Notes: a model not told the origin generated them from the letters alone. DNA of 64,000 nucleotides from Thermobrachium celere DSM 8682 (GCF_000430995.1 NZ_HF952018.1:359938-423937); one strand, 5' to 3'; positions 6,645 through 16,255 are shown, numbered from the stretch's first letter. Program-made: numbers and translations.

Positions 6645-9212
6645 TTATTGAAGTATTTCAAGTATTTCTTTTTCAGTTAATGAATTAATAAATACTTCAC
6701 CATTTTTAATAACCGAATCAATAAGTTCTTTTTTCTTAATTTGAAGCTCATATATTTTTTCTTCAATTGATCCCTTGGTTATCATTTTAAAAACTTGTAC
6801 AACATTTTTTTGCCCAATTCTATGGGCTCTATCAGCAGCTTGTTCTTCAACTGCTGGATTCCACCAAGGGTCTAAAAGTATTACAGTGTCAGCTGTTGTA
6901 AGGTTTAACCCAGTACCTCCTGCCTTTAAAGAAATTAGAAAAACATCTGTTTTACCATTATTAAACTCATCAACTATTTGCATTCTTTTAGAGACATTAG
7001 TCGAACCATCTAAGTATGAGTATTTTATTTTTTTATTATCAAGCATTCCTTTAGTTATATGCAACAGTGAGGTAAACTGTGAAAATATTAGTACCTTATG
7101 GTTTCCTTCAATTAATTCTTCTAACAACTCTTCAAGTTGATTTAGTTTACCACTATCTCCATCGTAATTTTCTAAAAACATAGAAGGGTGGCAGGAAATT
7201 TGTCTAAGTCGAGTTAGTAGCTTTAAAATCTGCATTTTACTTGTTTCGAATTCTCCTTTTGCTATCATATCTTCAACATCTTTACGAGCTCTTGATAAAT
7301 AAGCCTTATATATGTCATTTTGTTTCTTTGTCATTTCACAAATAAGCTTTGTTTCAATCTTATCTGGTAGTTCTAACAATACGTCTGCTTTCTTTCTTCT
7401 TAATATAAAAGGTGCTATCGCCTTTTTTAATTCTTCTAAAACTTGTCTATCCTTTTCTTTGGTTATAGGTCTTTCATATTTTTCAATAAATTTGTTTTTA
7501 GAGTAAAGATGTCCTGGTAATATAAAATCAAATATTGACCAAAGTTCAATTAAATTATTTTCCATTGGAGTTCCGGTTAATGCAAATCTTGTTCTACTTT
7601 TTATTTTTTTAGTTGATTTAGCATTTAGTGACTCAGGATTTTTAATATGCTGTGCTTCATCAAGTACACAGAGATTAAAGGTGTAATTTTCATAAAACTC
7701 AATATCCCTTCTTAAAAGTGGATAAGATGTTATAATAACATCGTTATTTTCAATTTCTTGTATTAATTCTTTTCTTTTGTTTTTGTCACCGTGTACCAAT
7801 AGCACTTTTATATCAGGGGCAAATTTTTTAAATTCACTTTGCCAGTTAAAAAGTAAAGAAGATGGTGCAACTATTAATGTCTTTCCATGGTCTTTCTCTA
7901 CTGAAATTAAAGATATTGTTTGCAAGGTTTTACCTAACCCCATGTCATCAGCAAGTATACCACCTAAATCAAGATTGGATAAAATTTTGAGCCATTTAAA
8001 GCCTGTAATTTGGTAGTCTCTTAAAATAGTTTTTAGATTAGCTGGTACTTCAATATTTTGTTCTTTTGAATTGTTTAGTTTATTAATAAAATCATCAACT
8101 AATTCTCTATTTTCTATTTTTATATCCTTATTTAACTTATTAAAAACAGTTATTGCTCTAGATTTAGGGAGAATAAATTTATTATCTATTATTTCATTCT
8201 CTTCGAATTCATCTAGTACATCTAACACACTAGTTACATCATCTATATCTTTTGATTCTAATGAGATTATTTCACCAGTTTTTAGTTTATAGAACTTTTT
8301 TCTTTCTTTAATTGATTTTAATATGTTTATTATTTCTTTTTTATCTATATCATCTATGTTAAATTCCAATGATATTAAATTTGATGCAAAAAGCTTTAAA
8401 TCCATGCTGATGCATATACTTTTATTTTTATAAATTTTATTTATGCCTTCAGAAAAGTAAATTTCAGAGTAATTTTGTAAGGTTGGAACAGTATTTTTAA
8501 AAAAGTCATAAATTCTCTCATCGTCTTCTAAATAATAAAAGTCATCTGCATTTTTAAACTTTGACTGTTTTAGTAAATTTAATATTTTATTTTCCTTAGA
8601 TAATTCTCTTTTTATTAACGGATTTAACTTTTTTGGATTATTAGGTCTAATTTCAATTTCACCATACTTAAAAATTACATCTAATTTTATTCCTTGTTTG
8701 TAGGTGTCAATATAAATTTCACTTTTTAAATTGTGGTTTATTAATTCATTTTTAAATATATCTTTAATCTGAAGACTTTTTTCTTTAATAGTTTCAGGAA
8801 GTGAATTTGATAAATCATTACTATTGTTTTGATTAGTTAGATTTAAATCATCTGTTTTGTTAATTGCTTTAGGACATGGTCCATAAATATTGTTATCTGG
8901 GTAACTATCTTTAAGAAGTAAAAATAAAAAGTATATATTACCAATAAAAGGTATAGCATTAATTAGTATCCAAAATCCACTTTTATTAATGTCATGCAGT
9001 CTTCTTACAGTAATAGCTAAAGTAGGAACTAATATAAAAAAAGGATATAGGATAAACATTAGTGTATAAATCCAATTTTGTGTATATCCTGATAGTAATA
9101 AAATTGAGAAATGAGTTATTAAGCTATTTAGAATAAAAAGAAAATATTCTCTTCTACCAGTTCTTCCCTTAAAATCTTTAAATTTTTTCAATGCGTTAAT
9201 GTATGAATGCAT
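6645..9212 (-). CDS. SNF2-family DNA translocase/helicase fused to an N-terminal DUF805 membrane domain
   Basis: 855 residues in one uninterrupted frame. Residues ~8-115 match the DUF805 membrane family (FKGRTGRREYF, three hydrophobic helices, LAITVRRLHDINKSGFW, NIYGPCPK). An acidic linker and an SNF2-associated region follow (to ~400), then a complete SNF2 ATPase: LRDYQITGFKWL, Walker A ADDMGLGKT (~425), DEAQHIKN (~519), LTGTPMEN, FSQFTS, GGTGLNLTTAD and RAHRIGQ (~796). All seven helicase motifs look intact. The start ATG has GGAGG seven bases upstream, so the membrane domain is translated as part of the protein. Bacterial SNF2 proteins are normally soluble; this one would be tethered to the membrane. 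Convergent with the chemoreceptor gene. Confidence 0.92.
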   Translation of the reverse strand: MHSYINALKKFKDFKGRTGRREYFLFILNSLITHFSILLLSGYTQNWIYTLMFILYPFFILVPTLAITVRRLHDINKSGFWILINAIPFIGNIYFLFLLLKDSYPDNNIYGPCPKAINKTDDLNLTNQNNSNDLSNSLPETIKEKSLQIKDIFKNELINHNLKSEIYIDTYKQGIKLDVIFKYGEIEIRPNNPKKLNPLIKRELSKENKILNLLKQSKFKNADDFYYLEDDERIYDFFKNTVPTLQNYSEIYFSEGINKIYKNKSICISMDLKLFASNLISLEFNIDDIDKKEIINILKSIKERKKFYKLKTGEIISLESKDIDDVTSVLDVLDEFEENEIIDNKFILPKSRAITVFNKLNKDIKIENRELVDDFINKLNNSKEQNIEVPANLKTILRDYQITGFKWLKILSNLDLGGILADDMGLGKTLQTISLISVEKDHGKTLIVAPSSLLFNWQSEFKKFAPDIKVLLVHGDKNKRKELIQEIENNDVIITSYPLLRRDIEFYENYTFNLCVLDEAQHIKNPESLNAKSTKKIKSRTRFALTGTPMENNLIELWSIFDFILPGHLYSKNKFIEKYERPITKEKDRQVLEELKKAIAPFILRRKKADVLLELPDKIETKLICEMTKKQNDIYKAYLSRARKDVEDMIAKGEFETSKMQILKLLTRLRQISCHPSMFLENYDGDSGKLNQLEELLEELIEGNHKVLIFSQFTSLLHITKGMLDNKKIKYSYLDGSTNVSKRMQIVDEFNNGKTDVFLISLKAGGTGLNLTTADTVILLDPWWNPAVEEQAADRAHRIGQKNVVQVFKMITKGSIEEKIYELQIKKKELIDSVIKNGEVFINSLTEKEILEILQ

Positions 9213-9410
9213 TTAATTACCTCCAAATAAAGTTTTTATAAATTTATTAAACATATATAAACTGTTTTTAAATTTATGTAAATAACACTGTTTAATTTTA
9301 TTATGAAAGAAAGAGGTTAACTATGACAATAAAAAAATGCTGGTAATAATAAAAAAATATGTAATACATAATATATACGTTATTCGAAAAGGCCTAATTT
9401 TGAATAATAA

Positions 9411-9439
9411 TTGATGATTTCACATTTATGGTATAAAAT
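9411..9439 (+). promoter_or_regulatory. promoter of the tsaE-tsaB-rimI operon
   Basis: TTGATG at 9411 and TAAAAT at 9434 with a 17-bp spacer, about 40 bp before tsaE. The rest of the 9213-9480 gap is A+T-rich and shows no gene. Confidence 0.5.
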
Positions 9440-9480
9440 AGATTTATGCCAAAAGAAAAATAATAAGGTTGGTGTAGTAG

Positions 9481-9909
9481 ATGAAGACAGTTGTTACAAA
9501 CAGTGAGAGAGAAACATTTGAATTAGGATATAAAATTGGTAGTATTTTAAAAAAAGGAGATGTAATTTCATTAAATGGTGATCTAGGTGCAGGGAAAACT
9601 CACCTTACAAAGGGAATTGCAGCAGGACTTGGTGTTGAGGATTATATTACAAGCCCAACATTTACAATAGTAAATGAATATATGGGCAGGCTTCCACTTT
9701 ACCATTTTGATGTATACAGGATTGATGATATTTATGAGATGTATGAAATAGGATTTGAAGAGTATCTATATGGAGATGGTGTGTGTGTAGTTGAATGGGG
9801 AGATATGGTAGAGGAACTTCTCCCAAAGGATAAAATATATATCTACATAAAGAAATTAGATGATAATGTGAGGGAAGTGCAAATAGAAGGATTGGAAGGT
9901 GAATTTTGA
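9481..9909 (+). CDS. tsaE: tRNA threonylcarbamoyladenosine biosynthesis ATPase TsaE
   Basis: 142 residues, the usual family length. Walker A GDLGAGKTHLTKG (residues ~34-46), SPTFTIVNEY and the DVYRI and EWGD motifs identify TsaE (YjeE), the ATPase that works with TsaB and TsaD in making t6A37 on ANN-decoding tRNAs. Its stop overlaps the tsaB start (TGATG), indicating translational coupling. Confidence 0.96.
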   Translation: MKTVVTNSERETFELGYKIGSILKKGDVISLNGDLGAGKTHLTKGIAAGLGVEDYITSPTFTIVNEYMGRLPLYHFDVYRIDDIYEMYEIGFEEYLYGDGVCVVEWGDMVEELLPKDKIYIYIKKLDDNVREVQIEGLEGEF

Positions 9910-10619
9910 TGAAGGTTTTAGCAATGGATACATCATCAAGTGTTGCAACAGTTTCTATTGTTTCAGATGAAAAGGTTGAGGGGGAAATATATTTAAACCA
10001 TAAAATGCAGCATTCAGTTATACTTTTTCCTATGATTGAAAAGCTTTTAGATATAACAGAAAATAAGCTTGATGATATAGATATAATAGCTGTATCAGGC
10101 GGACCAGGTTCCTTTACAGGACTTAGAATTGGTGTTGCAGCTGCAAAAGGTATAGTTCAGGGTGCAAATAAGATATTTATTACAGTATCAAGCCTTGAGG
10201 CTATGGCATATCAGCAGGGAGATTTTGAAGGTGTAATTTGTCCTATTATGGATGCGTTGAGGGATAATGTATATACTGCTCTTTATCAATTTAAAGAGGG
10301 TGAATTAACTAATATAATGTCTATAGATGCACTACATATAGATGAGCTTCTAGATAAGTTAGAAGCGTATGATAGAGTTTTATTCTGTGGAGATGCTGTT
10401 TCAATTCATATAGGAAGAATAAAGGATAGGTTAAAGGAGAGGGCATATTTTTCAACACAGAATAATATGTTACCTAGAGCATCAAGCATAGGAGAGATTG
10501 CACTTAAAAAATATAGAAAAGGTGAGGTTTCAGATATATATACATTCAGTCCTTTATATATTAGAAAATCTCAAGCAGAGAGGGAATATGAAAAGAGGAC
10601 AGGTGAGAAACTTGAATGA
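9909..10619 (+). CDS. tsaB: tRNA threonylcarbamoyladenosine biosynthesis protein TsaB
   Basis: 236 residues of the ASKHA fold. MKVLAMDTSSSVATVSI and the hallmark SGGPGSFTGLRIGVAAAKG (residues ~60-80) identify TsaB, the non-catalytic partner that scaffolds TsaD and TsaE. The start is ATG 9909, overlapping the tsaE stop; a TTG just before it is less likely. tsaD is not in this window. Confidence 0.96.
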   Translation: MKVLAMDTSSSVATVSIVSDEKVEGEIYLNHKMQHSVILFPMIEKLLDITENKLDDIDIIAVSGGPGSFTGLRIGVAAAKGIVQGANKIFITVSSLEAMAYQQGDFEGVICPIMDALRDNVYTALYQFKEGELTNIMSIDALHIDELLDKLEAYDRVLFCGDAVSIHIGRIKDRLKERAYFSTQNNMLPRASSIGEIALKKYRKGEVSDIYTFSPLYIRKSQAEREYEKRTGEKLE

Positions 10620-11064
10620 TTATGTTATTGAAGATATGAAGATAGAAGATATAGATGATGTATATGAGGTTGAGGTTTTAAGCTTTAAAACTCCATGGAG
10701 TAAGGAGGCTTTTCATACTGAACTTACTCGAAACAGCTGTGCTGTTTATAAGGTTTTAAGATATAAAGGAAAAGTTATAGGCTATGCAGGAATGTGGTGC
10801 ATGATTGATGAAGGGCATATTACAAATATAGCAGTTCATCCAGAGTTTAGGGGTTTAGGGCTTGGTGAAAAGTTGGTAGATGCTTTAATCGATGAGGCAA
10901 AAAAGAGGAGTATAAATGCAATGACTCTTGAAGTTAGAGTATCAAATTTACCTGCTATTAACTTATATAAGAAAAAGGGATTTGTGTGTGTTGCAACGAG
11001 GAAGGGATACTATCAAGATACAGGTGAAGATGCTTATATTATGTGGAAATATGGTATAAATTAG
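10612..11064 (+). CDS. rimI: ribosomal-protein-alanine N-acetyltransferase RimI
   Basis: GNAT acetyltransferase with the acetyl-CoA site (HITNIAVHPEFRGLGLGEKLVDAL) and the RimI-type tail (LEVRVSNLPAINLYKKKGF, YYQDTGEDAYIMW). It N-acetylates ribosomal protein S18 in the model organism and is commonly clustered with tsaB and tsaE. The frame runs far back into tsaB. I place the start at TTG 10612, because AGGTGAG lies five bases upstream and the 150-residue product matches family length. GTG 10603 and ATG 10588 are alternatives. The coding region overlaps the tsaB end by 8 bases. Confidence 0.92.
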   Translation: MNDYVIEDMKIEDIDDVYEVEVLSFKTPWSKEAFHTELTRNSCAVYKVLRYKGKVIGYAGMWCMIDEGHITNIAVHPEFRGLGLGEKLVDALIDEAKKRSINAMTLEVRVSNLPAINLYKKKGFVCVATRKGYYQDTGEDAYIMWKYGIN

Positions 11065-11120
11065 TAGAATTATTTAGAGAGTTATAGTATAATTAAAAAA
11101 AGCCTTTAAGGAGGGGTTAT

Positions 11121-11741
11121 ATGTTATTAAGGGCACTTCTTGTTCCATTAAGTGAGCTTATCGTTGCAGCACCAGAGGATACGTTAGAGGATGCATTAGA
11201 TAAGATTAATTCAGAAAACTTTTTATCAATACCAGTAGTAGATGATAAAAGGTTTGTAGGGGTTATTTCAAAGGAGAGAATATTTAGTACATACTTTGAA
11301 CTTGGGGGAGACAGAGAAGAATTTTTAAAAAACAACAGGGTGGCTGATTTAGTAAGAACTGATATACCAATTTTAAGTGTATATGACGATATAGAAAAGG
11401 CAGCACATACATTAGAAACATACGGCATTCCTTTTGTTGCTGTTATGGATGAGAATGGCGAATTTGCAGGTATAATTACTCATCATGCAATATTTAAGAC
11501 CTTTGTTGAAATATTTGGTATGAACAAAGGACATAAGATATCTGTGATTGCATATGATATACCCGGTCAAATTGAGAAGCTTACTGACATTATAACTAAA
11601 ATGGGAGGAAATATTATAAGTTTTGTTGTTTTAGATCCAAAGGTTAAGACAGATGTAAAGGAGATAGTAATTAGGATAGATACAGATAGATTTGTTGAAA
11701 CAGTTGATGCTATAAGAGATGCAGGGTTTAGAGTACAATGA
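11121..11741 (+). CDS. CBS-pair protein with C-terminal ACT domain
   Basis: 206 residues. Two CBS motifs occupy residues ~1-130 (SIPVVDDKRFVGVISKERIF; GIPFVAVMDENGEFAGIITHHAIF), followed by an ACT-like ligand domain (ISVIAYDIPGQIEKLTDIITKMGGNIISFVV) to the end. Such proteins bind adenine nucleotides through the CBS pair and small ligands such as amino acids through ACT; the regulated target is unknown. ATG 11121 has an AAGGAGGGG ribosome site. It follows rimI by 56 bases and ends at a terminator. Confidence 0.88.
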   Translation: MLLRALLVPLSELIVAAPEDTLEDALDKINSENFLSIPVVDDKRFVGVISKERIFSTYFELGGDREEFLKNNRVADLVRTDIPILSVYDDIEKAAHTLETYGIPFVAVMDENGEFAGIITHHAIFKTFVEIFGMNKGHKISVIAYDIPGQIEKLTDIITKMGGNIISFVVLDPKVKTDVKEIVIRIDTDRFVETVDAIRDAGFRVQ

Positions 11742-11748
11742 GGGTATA

Positions 11749-11773
11749 AAATGGGGTAGCAAGCCCCATTTTT
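11749..11773 (+). terminator. terminator after the CBS-ACT gene
   Basis: Stem AAATGGGG / CCCCATTT with a 7-base loop and a T-run, immediately before the epimerase ribosome site. Confidence 0.75.
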
Positions 11774-11804
11774 GTATATACTAAATAAAACGGAGGGGGA
11801 TAAT

Positions 11805-12881
11805 ATGAAAATAGTTGGAATAGATTTAAAACCATTAGAGGTTTCTTTAGAAAAGCCCTTTAAAACAGCCTTAAGAGAAGTAACTAATCTAAAAACATAT
11901 ATTGTCGAACTTTATACAGATGACGGAAGTGTAGGATACGGTGAGGCTGCTTCAACTCCTGTTATAACAGGTGACTTAGAAGGAAATATAAAGGATGCTA
12001 TATTAAATTACATATTCCCTGCTATAAAGGGCATGGAAATAGAAGAAATAGAAAATATCATGAATAAAATAAATAAGTGCATTATAAAGAACACAAGTGC
12101 AAAGGCAGCAGTTGATATGGCTGTTTATGATTTGTTTGCAAAGATGTGTAATAAGCCTTTATATGTACTGTTAGGAGGAGCAAGGGAAGAAATAGAAACA
12201 GACATTACAGTAAGTGTAAAGGATCCATATGATATGGCAAGAGATGCAAAGGAATATGTAGATAGAGGCTTTAATACACTAAAGATAAAAGTAGGTATAG
12301 ATAGTGAACTTGATATAAAAAGAGTAAAAACAATAAGAGATGCTATTCCAAAGGAAGTTAAAATTAGGCTTGATGCAAATCAAGGATGGAATGCTAAAGA
12401 GGCAGTTAGAACAATAAAAAGAATGGAGGACATGGGGTTAGATATAGAACTTATTGAGCAGCCCGTTCCTTACTATGACATAGAGGGGTTAAAATATGTA
12501 ACAGATAATACTTATATTCCAATAATGGCAGATGAGTCACTGTTTTCAATACAGGATGCTGTAAAACTTTTATCAATTAGAGCCTGTGACATAATAAATA
12601 TAAAGCTTATGAAGTGTGGAGGCCTATATAATGCTCAAAAGATAATATCAATTGCTGAGGCCTTTGGAGTAGAGTGTATGATAGGAAGTATGATGGAAAG
12701 TGGTGTAGGTATATCATTTGCGGCATCTCTTGCGTGTGGAAGGCTTGGAATTAAGAAATTTGATTTAGATGCAGCTCTACTTCTTAAAGAAAATAAGGTA
12801 GATGGCGGAATAATTTATGAGAAAAACAAAATTAAAATATCAAAGGATATTGGAGTAGGAATAAAAGGAATAAGATACTAA
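11805..12881 (+). CDS. dipeptide epimerase (L-Ala-D/L-Glu epimerase type), enolase superfamily
   Basis: 358 residues with the muconate-lactonizing subgroup layout: an N-terminal capping domain and a TIM barrel bearing LKIKVGID (catalytic Lys pair), RLDANQGW (first metal Asp), ELIEQP, ADES (metal) and NIKLMKCGG with the second catalytic Lys, then GSMMESGVG. This set is typical of Ala-Glu epimerases that recycle murein peptides. ATG 11805 with CGGAGGGGG is preferred over the extended frame from 11772. It sits just upstream of aroA, an unusual partner. Confidence 0.9.
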   Translation: MKIVGIDLKPLEVSLEKPFKTALREVTNLKTYIVELYTDDGSVGYGEAASTPVITGDLEGNIKDAILNYIFPAIKGMEIEEIENIMNKINKCIIKNTSAKAAVDMAVYDLFAKMCNKPLYVLLGGAREEIETDITVSVKDPYDMARDAKEYVDRGFNTLKIKVGIDSELDIKRVKTIRDAIPKEVKIRLDANQGWNAKEAVRTIKRMEDMGLDIELIEQPVPYYDIEGLKYVTDNTYIPIMADESLFSIQDAVKLLSIRACDIINIKLMKCGGLYNAQKIISIAEAFGVECMIGSMMESGVGISFAASLACGRLGIKKFDLDAALLLKENKVDGGIIYEKNKIKISKDIGVGIKGIRY

Positions 12882-12898
12882 AACTTGAGGTGAATTTG

Positions 12899-14176
12899 GT
12901 GAATAGTATAAAAATTATCCCAAGAAAATTAAAAGGAGTAGTAGATATACCTCCTTCTAAGAGTATAAGCCATAGGGCTATTATATGTGCTGGACTTTCA
13001 GAAGGAAAAAGTATTATTGAAAATATGATATTTTCTGATGATATATCTGCAACAATTGAAGGAATTAAGTCCTTTGGAGTAGATTTGGAATTTAAAAAGG
13101 CAAAAGAAACATATGATGTTTTAGTAAATGGCAAAGGAAAAGTTGATTTAATAAACGATATAATTGATTGTAGAGAATCTGGCTCTACATTGAGGTTTCT
13201 AATTCCTATTGCCCTTATGCAGAATAAGGAGGTTACTTTTGTAGGTAGAGGCAAGCTTTGTGAAAGGCCACTTGATGTATATTATAAATTATTTAAACAA
13301 AAAGGAATAGAATTCAGAAATGAAAATGGAAGGCTTCCACTTAAGGTTAAAGGTCCTATTATGAGTGGTACATATGAGGTTGAAGGAAATATTAGTTCAC
13401 AATTTATAACAGGACTTTTATTTGTCCTTCCTCTATTAGATGGAGATTCAAAAATAATTATAACAACTAATCTTGAATCAAAGGGATATGTTGATTTAAC
13501 ATTGGATGTTCTTAAAAGTTTTGGTATAGAGATTGTAAATGATAATTACAGACAGTTTTTAATAAAAGGAAATCAAAGATATAAAGCTACTCATTTTAAG
13601 GTTGAGGGCGATTATTCACAGGCAGCCTTTTGGCTTACTGCAGGAGTGCTTGGAGAAGAGGTTGTATGTAGAAATTTAAATTTAAATTCACTTCAAGGAG
13701 ATAGAGTTATTATAGATATTATAAAAGCAATGGGTGGAAATATTACAATAGAAGGCCAATCTTTAATATCTAATACTTCAAATTCAAAAGGAATAGTTGT
13801 TGATGTATCTCAATGCCCAGATTTAACACCAATAATTACTGTACTTGCAGCATTAAGCAATGGAACTACAAGGATTGTAAATGCCAGAAGGCTAAGAATT
13901 AAAGAATCAGATAGATTAAAGGCTATTGCAACAGAACTAAATAAGTTAGGTGCTGAAGTTTTAGAATTTGAGGATGGCCTTGTTATAAATGGTAAAGAAA
14001 TGCTAGATGGTGGAGTTGTAGATAGTTGGAATGATCACAGAATAGCAATGGCCTTAGCTATTGCCTCAATCAGATGTAAAAAACCAGTTATTATTCAAAA
14101 CTATGACTGTGTAAAAAAATCCTATCCTAACTTCTTTGAGCATTTTAAAGAGTTAGGCGGTGAAGTTTATGAGTAG
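12899..14176 (+). CDS. aroA: 3-phosphoshikimate 1-carboxyvinyltransferase (EPSP synthase)
   Basis: 425 residues. Shikimate-3-phosphate and PEP-binding signatures are intact: PPSKSISHRAI near the N terminus, RESGSTLRFLIPIAL, FVGRGKLCERPLD, and the C-terminal RLRIKESDRLKAI and WNDHRIAMALAIA. It catalyses the sixth step of chorismate synthesis. The start is GTG 12899 with AGGTG six bases upstream; GTG 12890 in the same frame lacks a ribosome site. It overlaps aroC by 8 bases. Confidence 0.96.
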   Translation: MNSIKIIPRKLKGVVDIPPSKSISHRAIICAGLSEGKSIIENMIFSDDISATIEGIKSFGVDLEFKKAKETYDVLVNGKGKVDLINDIIDCRESGSTLRFLIPIALMQNKEVTFVGRGKLCERPLDVYYKLFKQKGIEFRNENGRLPLKVKGPIMSGTYEVEGNISSQFITGLLFVLPLLDGDSKIIITTNLESKGYVDLTLDVLKSFGIEIVNDNYRQFLIKGNQRYKATHFKVEGDYSQAAFWLTAGVLGEEVVCRNLNLNSLQGDRVIIDIIKAMGGNITIEGQSLISNTSNSKGIVVDVSQCPDLTPIITVLAALSNGTTRIVNARRLRIKESDRLKAIATELNKLGAEVLEFEDGLVINGKEMLDGGVVDSWNDHRIAMALAIASIRCKKPVIIQNYDCVKKSYPNFFEHFKELGGEVYE

Positions 14177-15269
14177 TACTTGGGGGAAAAATATAAAGAT
14201 TTCTCTATTTGGAGAATCCCATGGAGAAGCAGTGGGAGTTGTAATTGATGGACTTCCAGCAGGGGTTGAATTAGATTATGATTTTATAAGAGAAGAAATG
14301 AAAAGAAGGGCACCAGGAAGAAGCTCTATTTCAACTCCAAGAAAGGAAGATGACGAAGTAAACATAATAAGTGGAGTATTTAACGGAAGGACAACAGGAA
14401 CGCCTTTATGCTGTGTTATTAAAAATAAAAATAAAATATCTAAGGACTATGAAAAAATAAGATACGTATTAAGACCAGGTCATGCGGATTATACAGGATA
14501 CATTAAATATAGGGGATATAATGATTATAGAGGTGGAGGACATTTTTCAGGAAGACTTACAGCACCTCTTGTTTTTGCAGGAGCAGTAGCAAAAATTATT
14601 TTAAGTAAAAAGAATATTTTTATAGGAGCACATATAAAGAGTATAAAGAATATACAGGATTTGGGATTTGATTTTTGTAACGTTGATGAAGGTACGTTAA
14701 TTAAGTTAAGGCAGATGGATTTTCCTGTTCTAAATGATTGTATAGAAGATGAGATGAAAAGGGTAATAAAAGAGGCAAAAGAAGATGGGGATTCAGTAGG
14801 TGGAGTTATAGAGGTTGCTGTTATAAATGTTGAGGAAGGATTAGGTTCCCCCTTCTTTGATTCTATAGAGAGTAGGCTGTCACATCTTTTATTTTCAATA
14901 CCTGCAGTTAAGGGAGTAGAGTTTGGAGAGGGATTTAATATTACAAATATGTTGGGCTCTGATGCAAACGATGAGTTTTATATAGAAAATGGTAAAATAA
15001 AGACAAGGACAAATTATAATGGTGGTATTTTAGGAGGCATATCAAATGGTATGCCAATAATATTTAGAGTTGCCATAAAGCCCACGCCTTCTATTTTAAA
15101 GAGACAGAAAACAGTTAATATAAGTCTAATGGAAGAAGTTGAATTACAGGTGGAAGGAAGGCATGATGCATGTATTGTGCCTCGTGCTGTTCCTGTAGTT
15201 GAAGCTGTAACTTCTATAGGAATATTAGATATGCTGATTGAGAGGGAAGGATATTCATGGATAAAATAA
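14169..15269 (+). CDS. aroC: chorismate synthase
   Basis: 366 residues. FGESHGEAVGVVIDGLPAG, the RRAPGRSSISTPRKEDDEV block, RPGHADYTGYIKY, GRLTAPLVFAG and RHDACIVPRAVPVVEA are family signatures. The FMN-dependent enzyme makes chorismate from EPSP. ATG 14169 gives the canonical MSSTWG-like N terminus and overlaps the aroA stop, as expected for coupled translation. Confidence 0.97.
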   Translation: MSSTWGKNIKISLFGESHGEAVGVVIDGLPAGVELDYDFIREEMKRRAPGRSSISTPRKEDDEVNIISGVFNGRTTGTPLCCVIKNKNKISKDYEKIRYVLRPGHADYTGYIKYRGYNDYRGGGHFSGRLTAPLVFAGAVAKIILSKKNIFIGAHIKSIKNIQDLGFDFCNVDEGTLIKLRQMDFPVLNDCIEDEMKRVIKEAKEDGDSVGGVIEVAVINVEEGLGSPFFDSIESRLSHLLFSIPAVKGVEFGEGFNITNMLGSDANDEFYIENGKIKTRTNYNGGILGGISNGMPIIFRVAIKPTPSILKRQKTVNISLMEEVELQVEGRHDACIVPRAVPVVEAVTSIGILDMLIEREGYSWIK

Positions 15270-16075
15270 AAAATATTTATGGACTTATAGGAGAAAAGCT
15301 ATCGCATAGTTTTTCTCCATTTATTCATAATGAGATTTTAAAGAGAGTAGGTTTAGCTGGTGAATATAATTTATATGAGGTTGATAGAGAAAATCTTAAG
15401 AGTAAAATATTAAATCTAAAAAAGTATGTTAAAGGATTAAATGTAACAATACCATATAAGGTTGATGTAATAGATTTTTTAGATGAAGTTTCTGATGAAG
15501 TTAAAAAAATTGGTGCTGTTAATACTATTTCTTTTTTAGATGAATTAATAATAGGATATAACACAGATTATTTTGGTTTTGGTATAATGCTTGACATAAA
15601 TAAAATAGATGTAAAGAATAAAAAGGCTGTAATACTTGGCACAGGTGGTGCAGCAAAGTCGGTAGTACATTATTTAATTGATAATGAAATTTCAGATGTT
15701 ATTTTAGTAAGTAGGGATAAAGTCTTTGCACAAGAAAAATTTAAAGAAATAAAATGTATAGACTACGATGAATTAGATAAAGTAAGAAGCTATGATTTAA
15801 TAATAAATTGTACGCCTTGTGGAATGTATCCAAATATTGATGTATCTCCAGTCAATAAAGATATATTAACTAACTTTAGTATAGCAATTGATCTTATTTA
15901 TAATCCTAGAAAGACACTATATTTAAAATGGGCAGAAGAGCTAGGATTAATTTCAATAAATGGACTTTATATGTTAATTGCTCAGGCGGTAAAATCTCAG
16001 GAGATTTGGAACAGTATTAATATAGATTTTAAAGTTATTGATGATATTTATGATATTATTTCAAAAGAACAATAA
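15257..16075 (+). CDS. aroE: shikimate dehydrogenase
   Basis: 272 residues. Substrate half: LIGEKLSHSFSPFIHN and the catalytic Lys in NVTIPYK. NADP half: ILGTGGAAKSVVHYL. It reduces 3-dehydroshikimate to shikimate. The gene overlaps aroC by 13 bases and ends the epimerase-aroA-aroC-aroE operon before a terminator. The other shikimate genes (aroF/G, aroB, aroD, aroK) are not in the window. Confidence 0.95.
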   Translation: MDKIKNIYGLIGEKLSHSFSPFIHNEILKRVGLAGEYNLYEVDRENLKSKILNLKKYVKGLNVTIPYKVDVIDFLDEVSDEVKKIGAVNTISFLDELIIGYNTDYFGFGIMLDINKIDVKNKKAVILGTGGAAKSVVHYLIDNEISDVILVSRDKVFAQEKFKEIKCIDYDELDKVRSYDLIINCTPCGMYPNIDVSPVNKDILTNFSIAIDLIYNPRKTLYLKWAEELGLISINGLYMLIAQAVKSQEIWNSINIDFKVIDDIYDIISKEQ

Positions 16076-16108
16076 TTATGAAAAAATAAGCAAGTTTAAG
16101 AAATACTG

Positions 16109-16160
16109 ATGCCACTAACAACAAATCTAATTGATAGTTGTTGGTGGTATTATTTTGTTT
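16109..16160 (+). terminator. terminator of the aro operon
   Basis: A 14-bp stem (ATGCCACTAACAAC with GTTGTTGGTGGTAT, two G-T pairs) is followed by TATTTTGTTTT. The remaining sequence up to 16354 carries a promoter and no gene. Confidence 0.75.
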
Positions 16161-16255
16161 TAATAAAAATGAAATATTCATAATATAAACTTGCATATTT
16201 AAAATCCCAGTAATAAAATTATTTTGATAATCAAAAAAATATTTGTGCACAATAC

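Noticed and set aside
16056-16250. 64-codon minus-strand frame after aroE
   Set aside because: It runs through the aro terminator hairpin, has no ribosome site and starts at a poor context.
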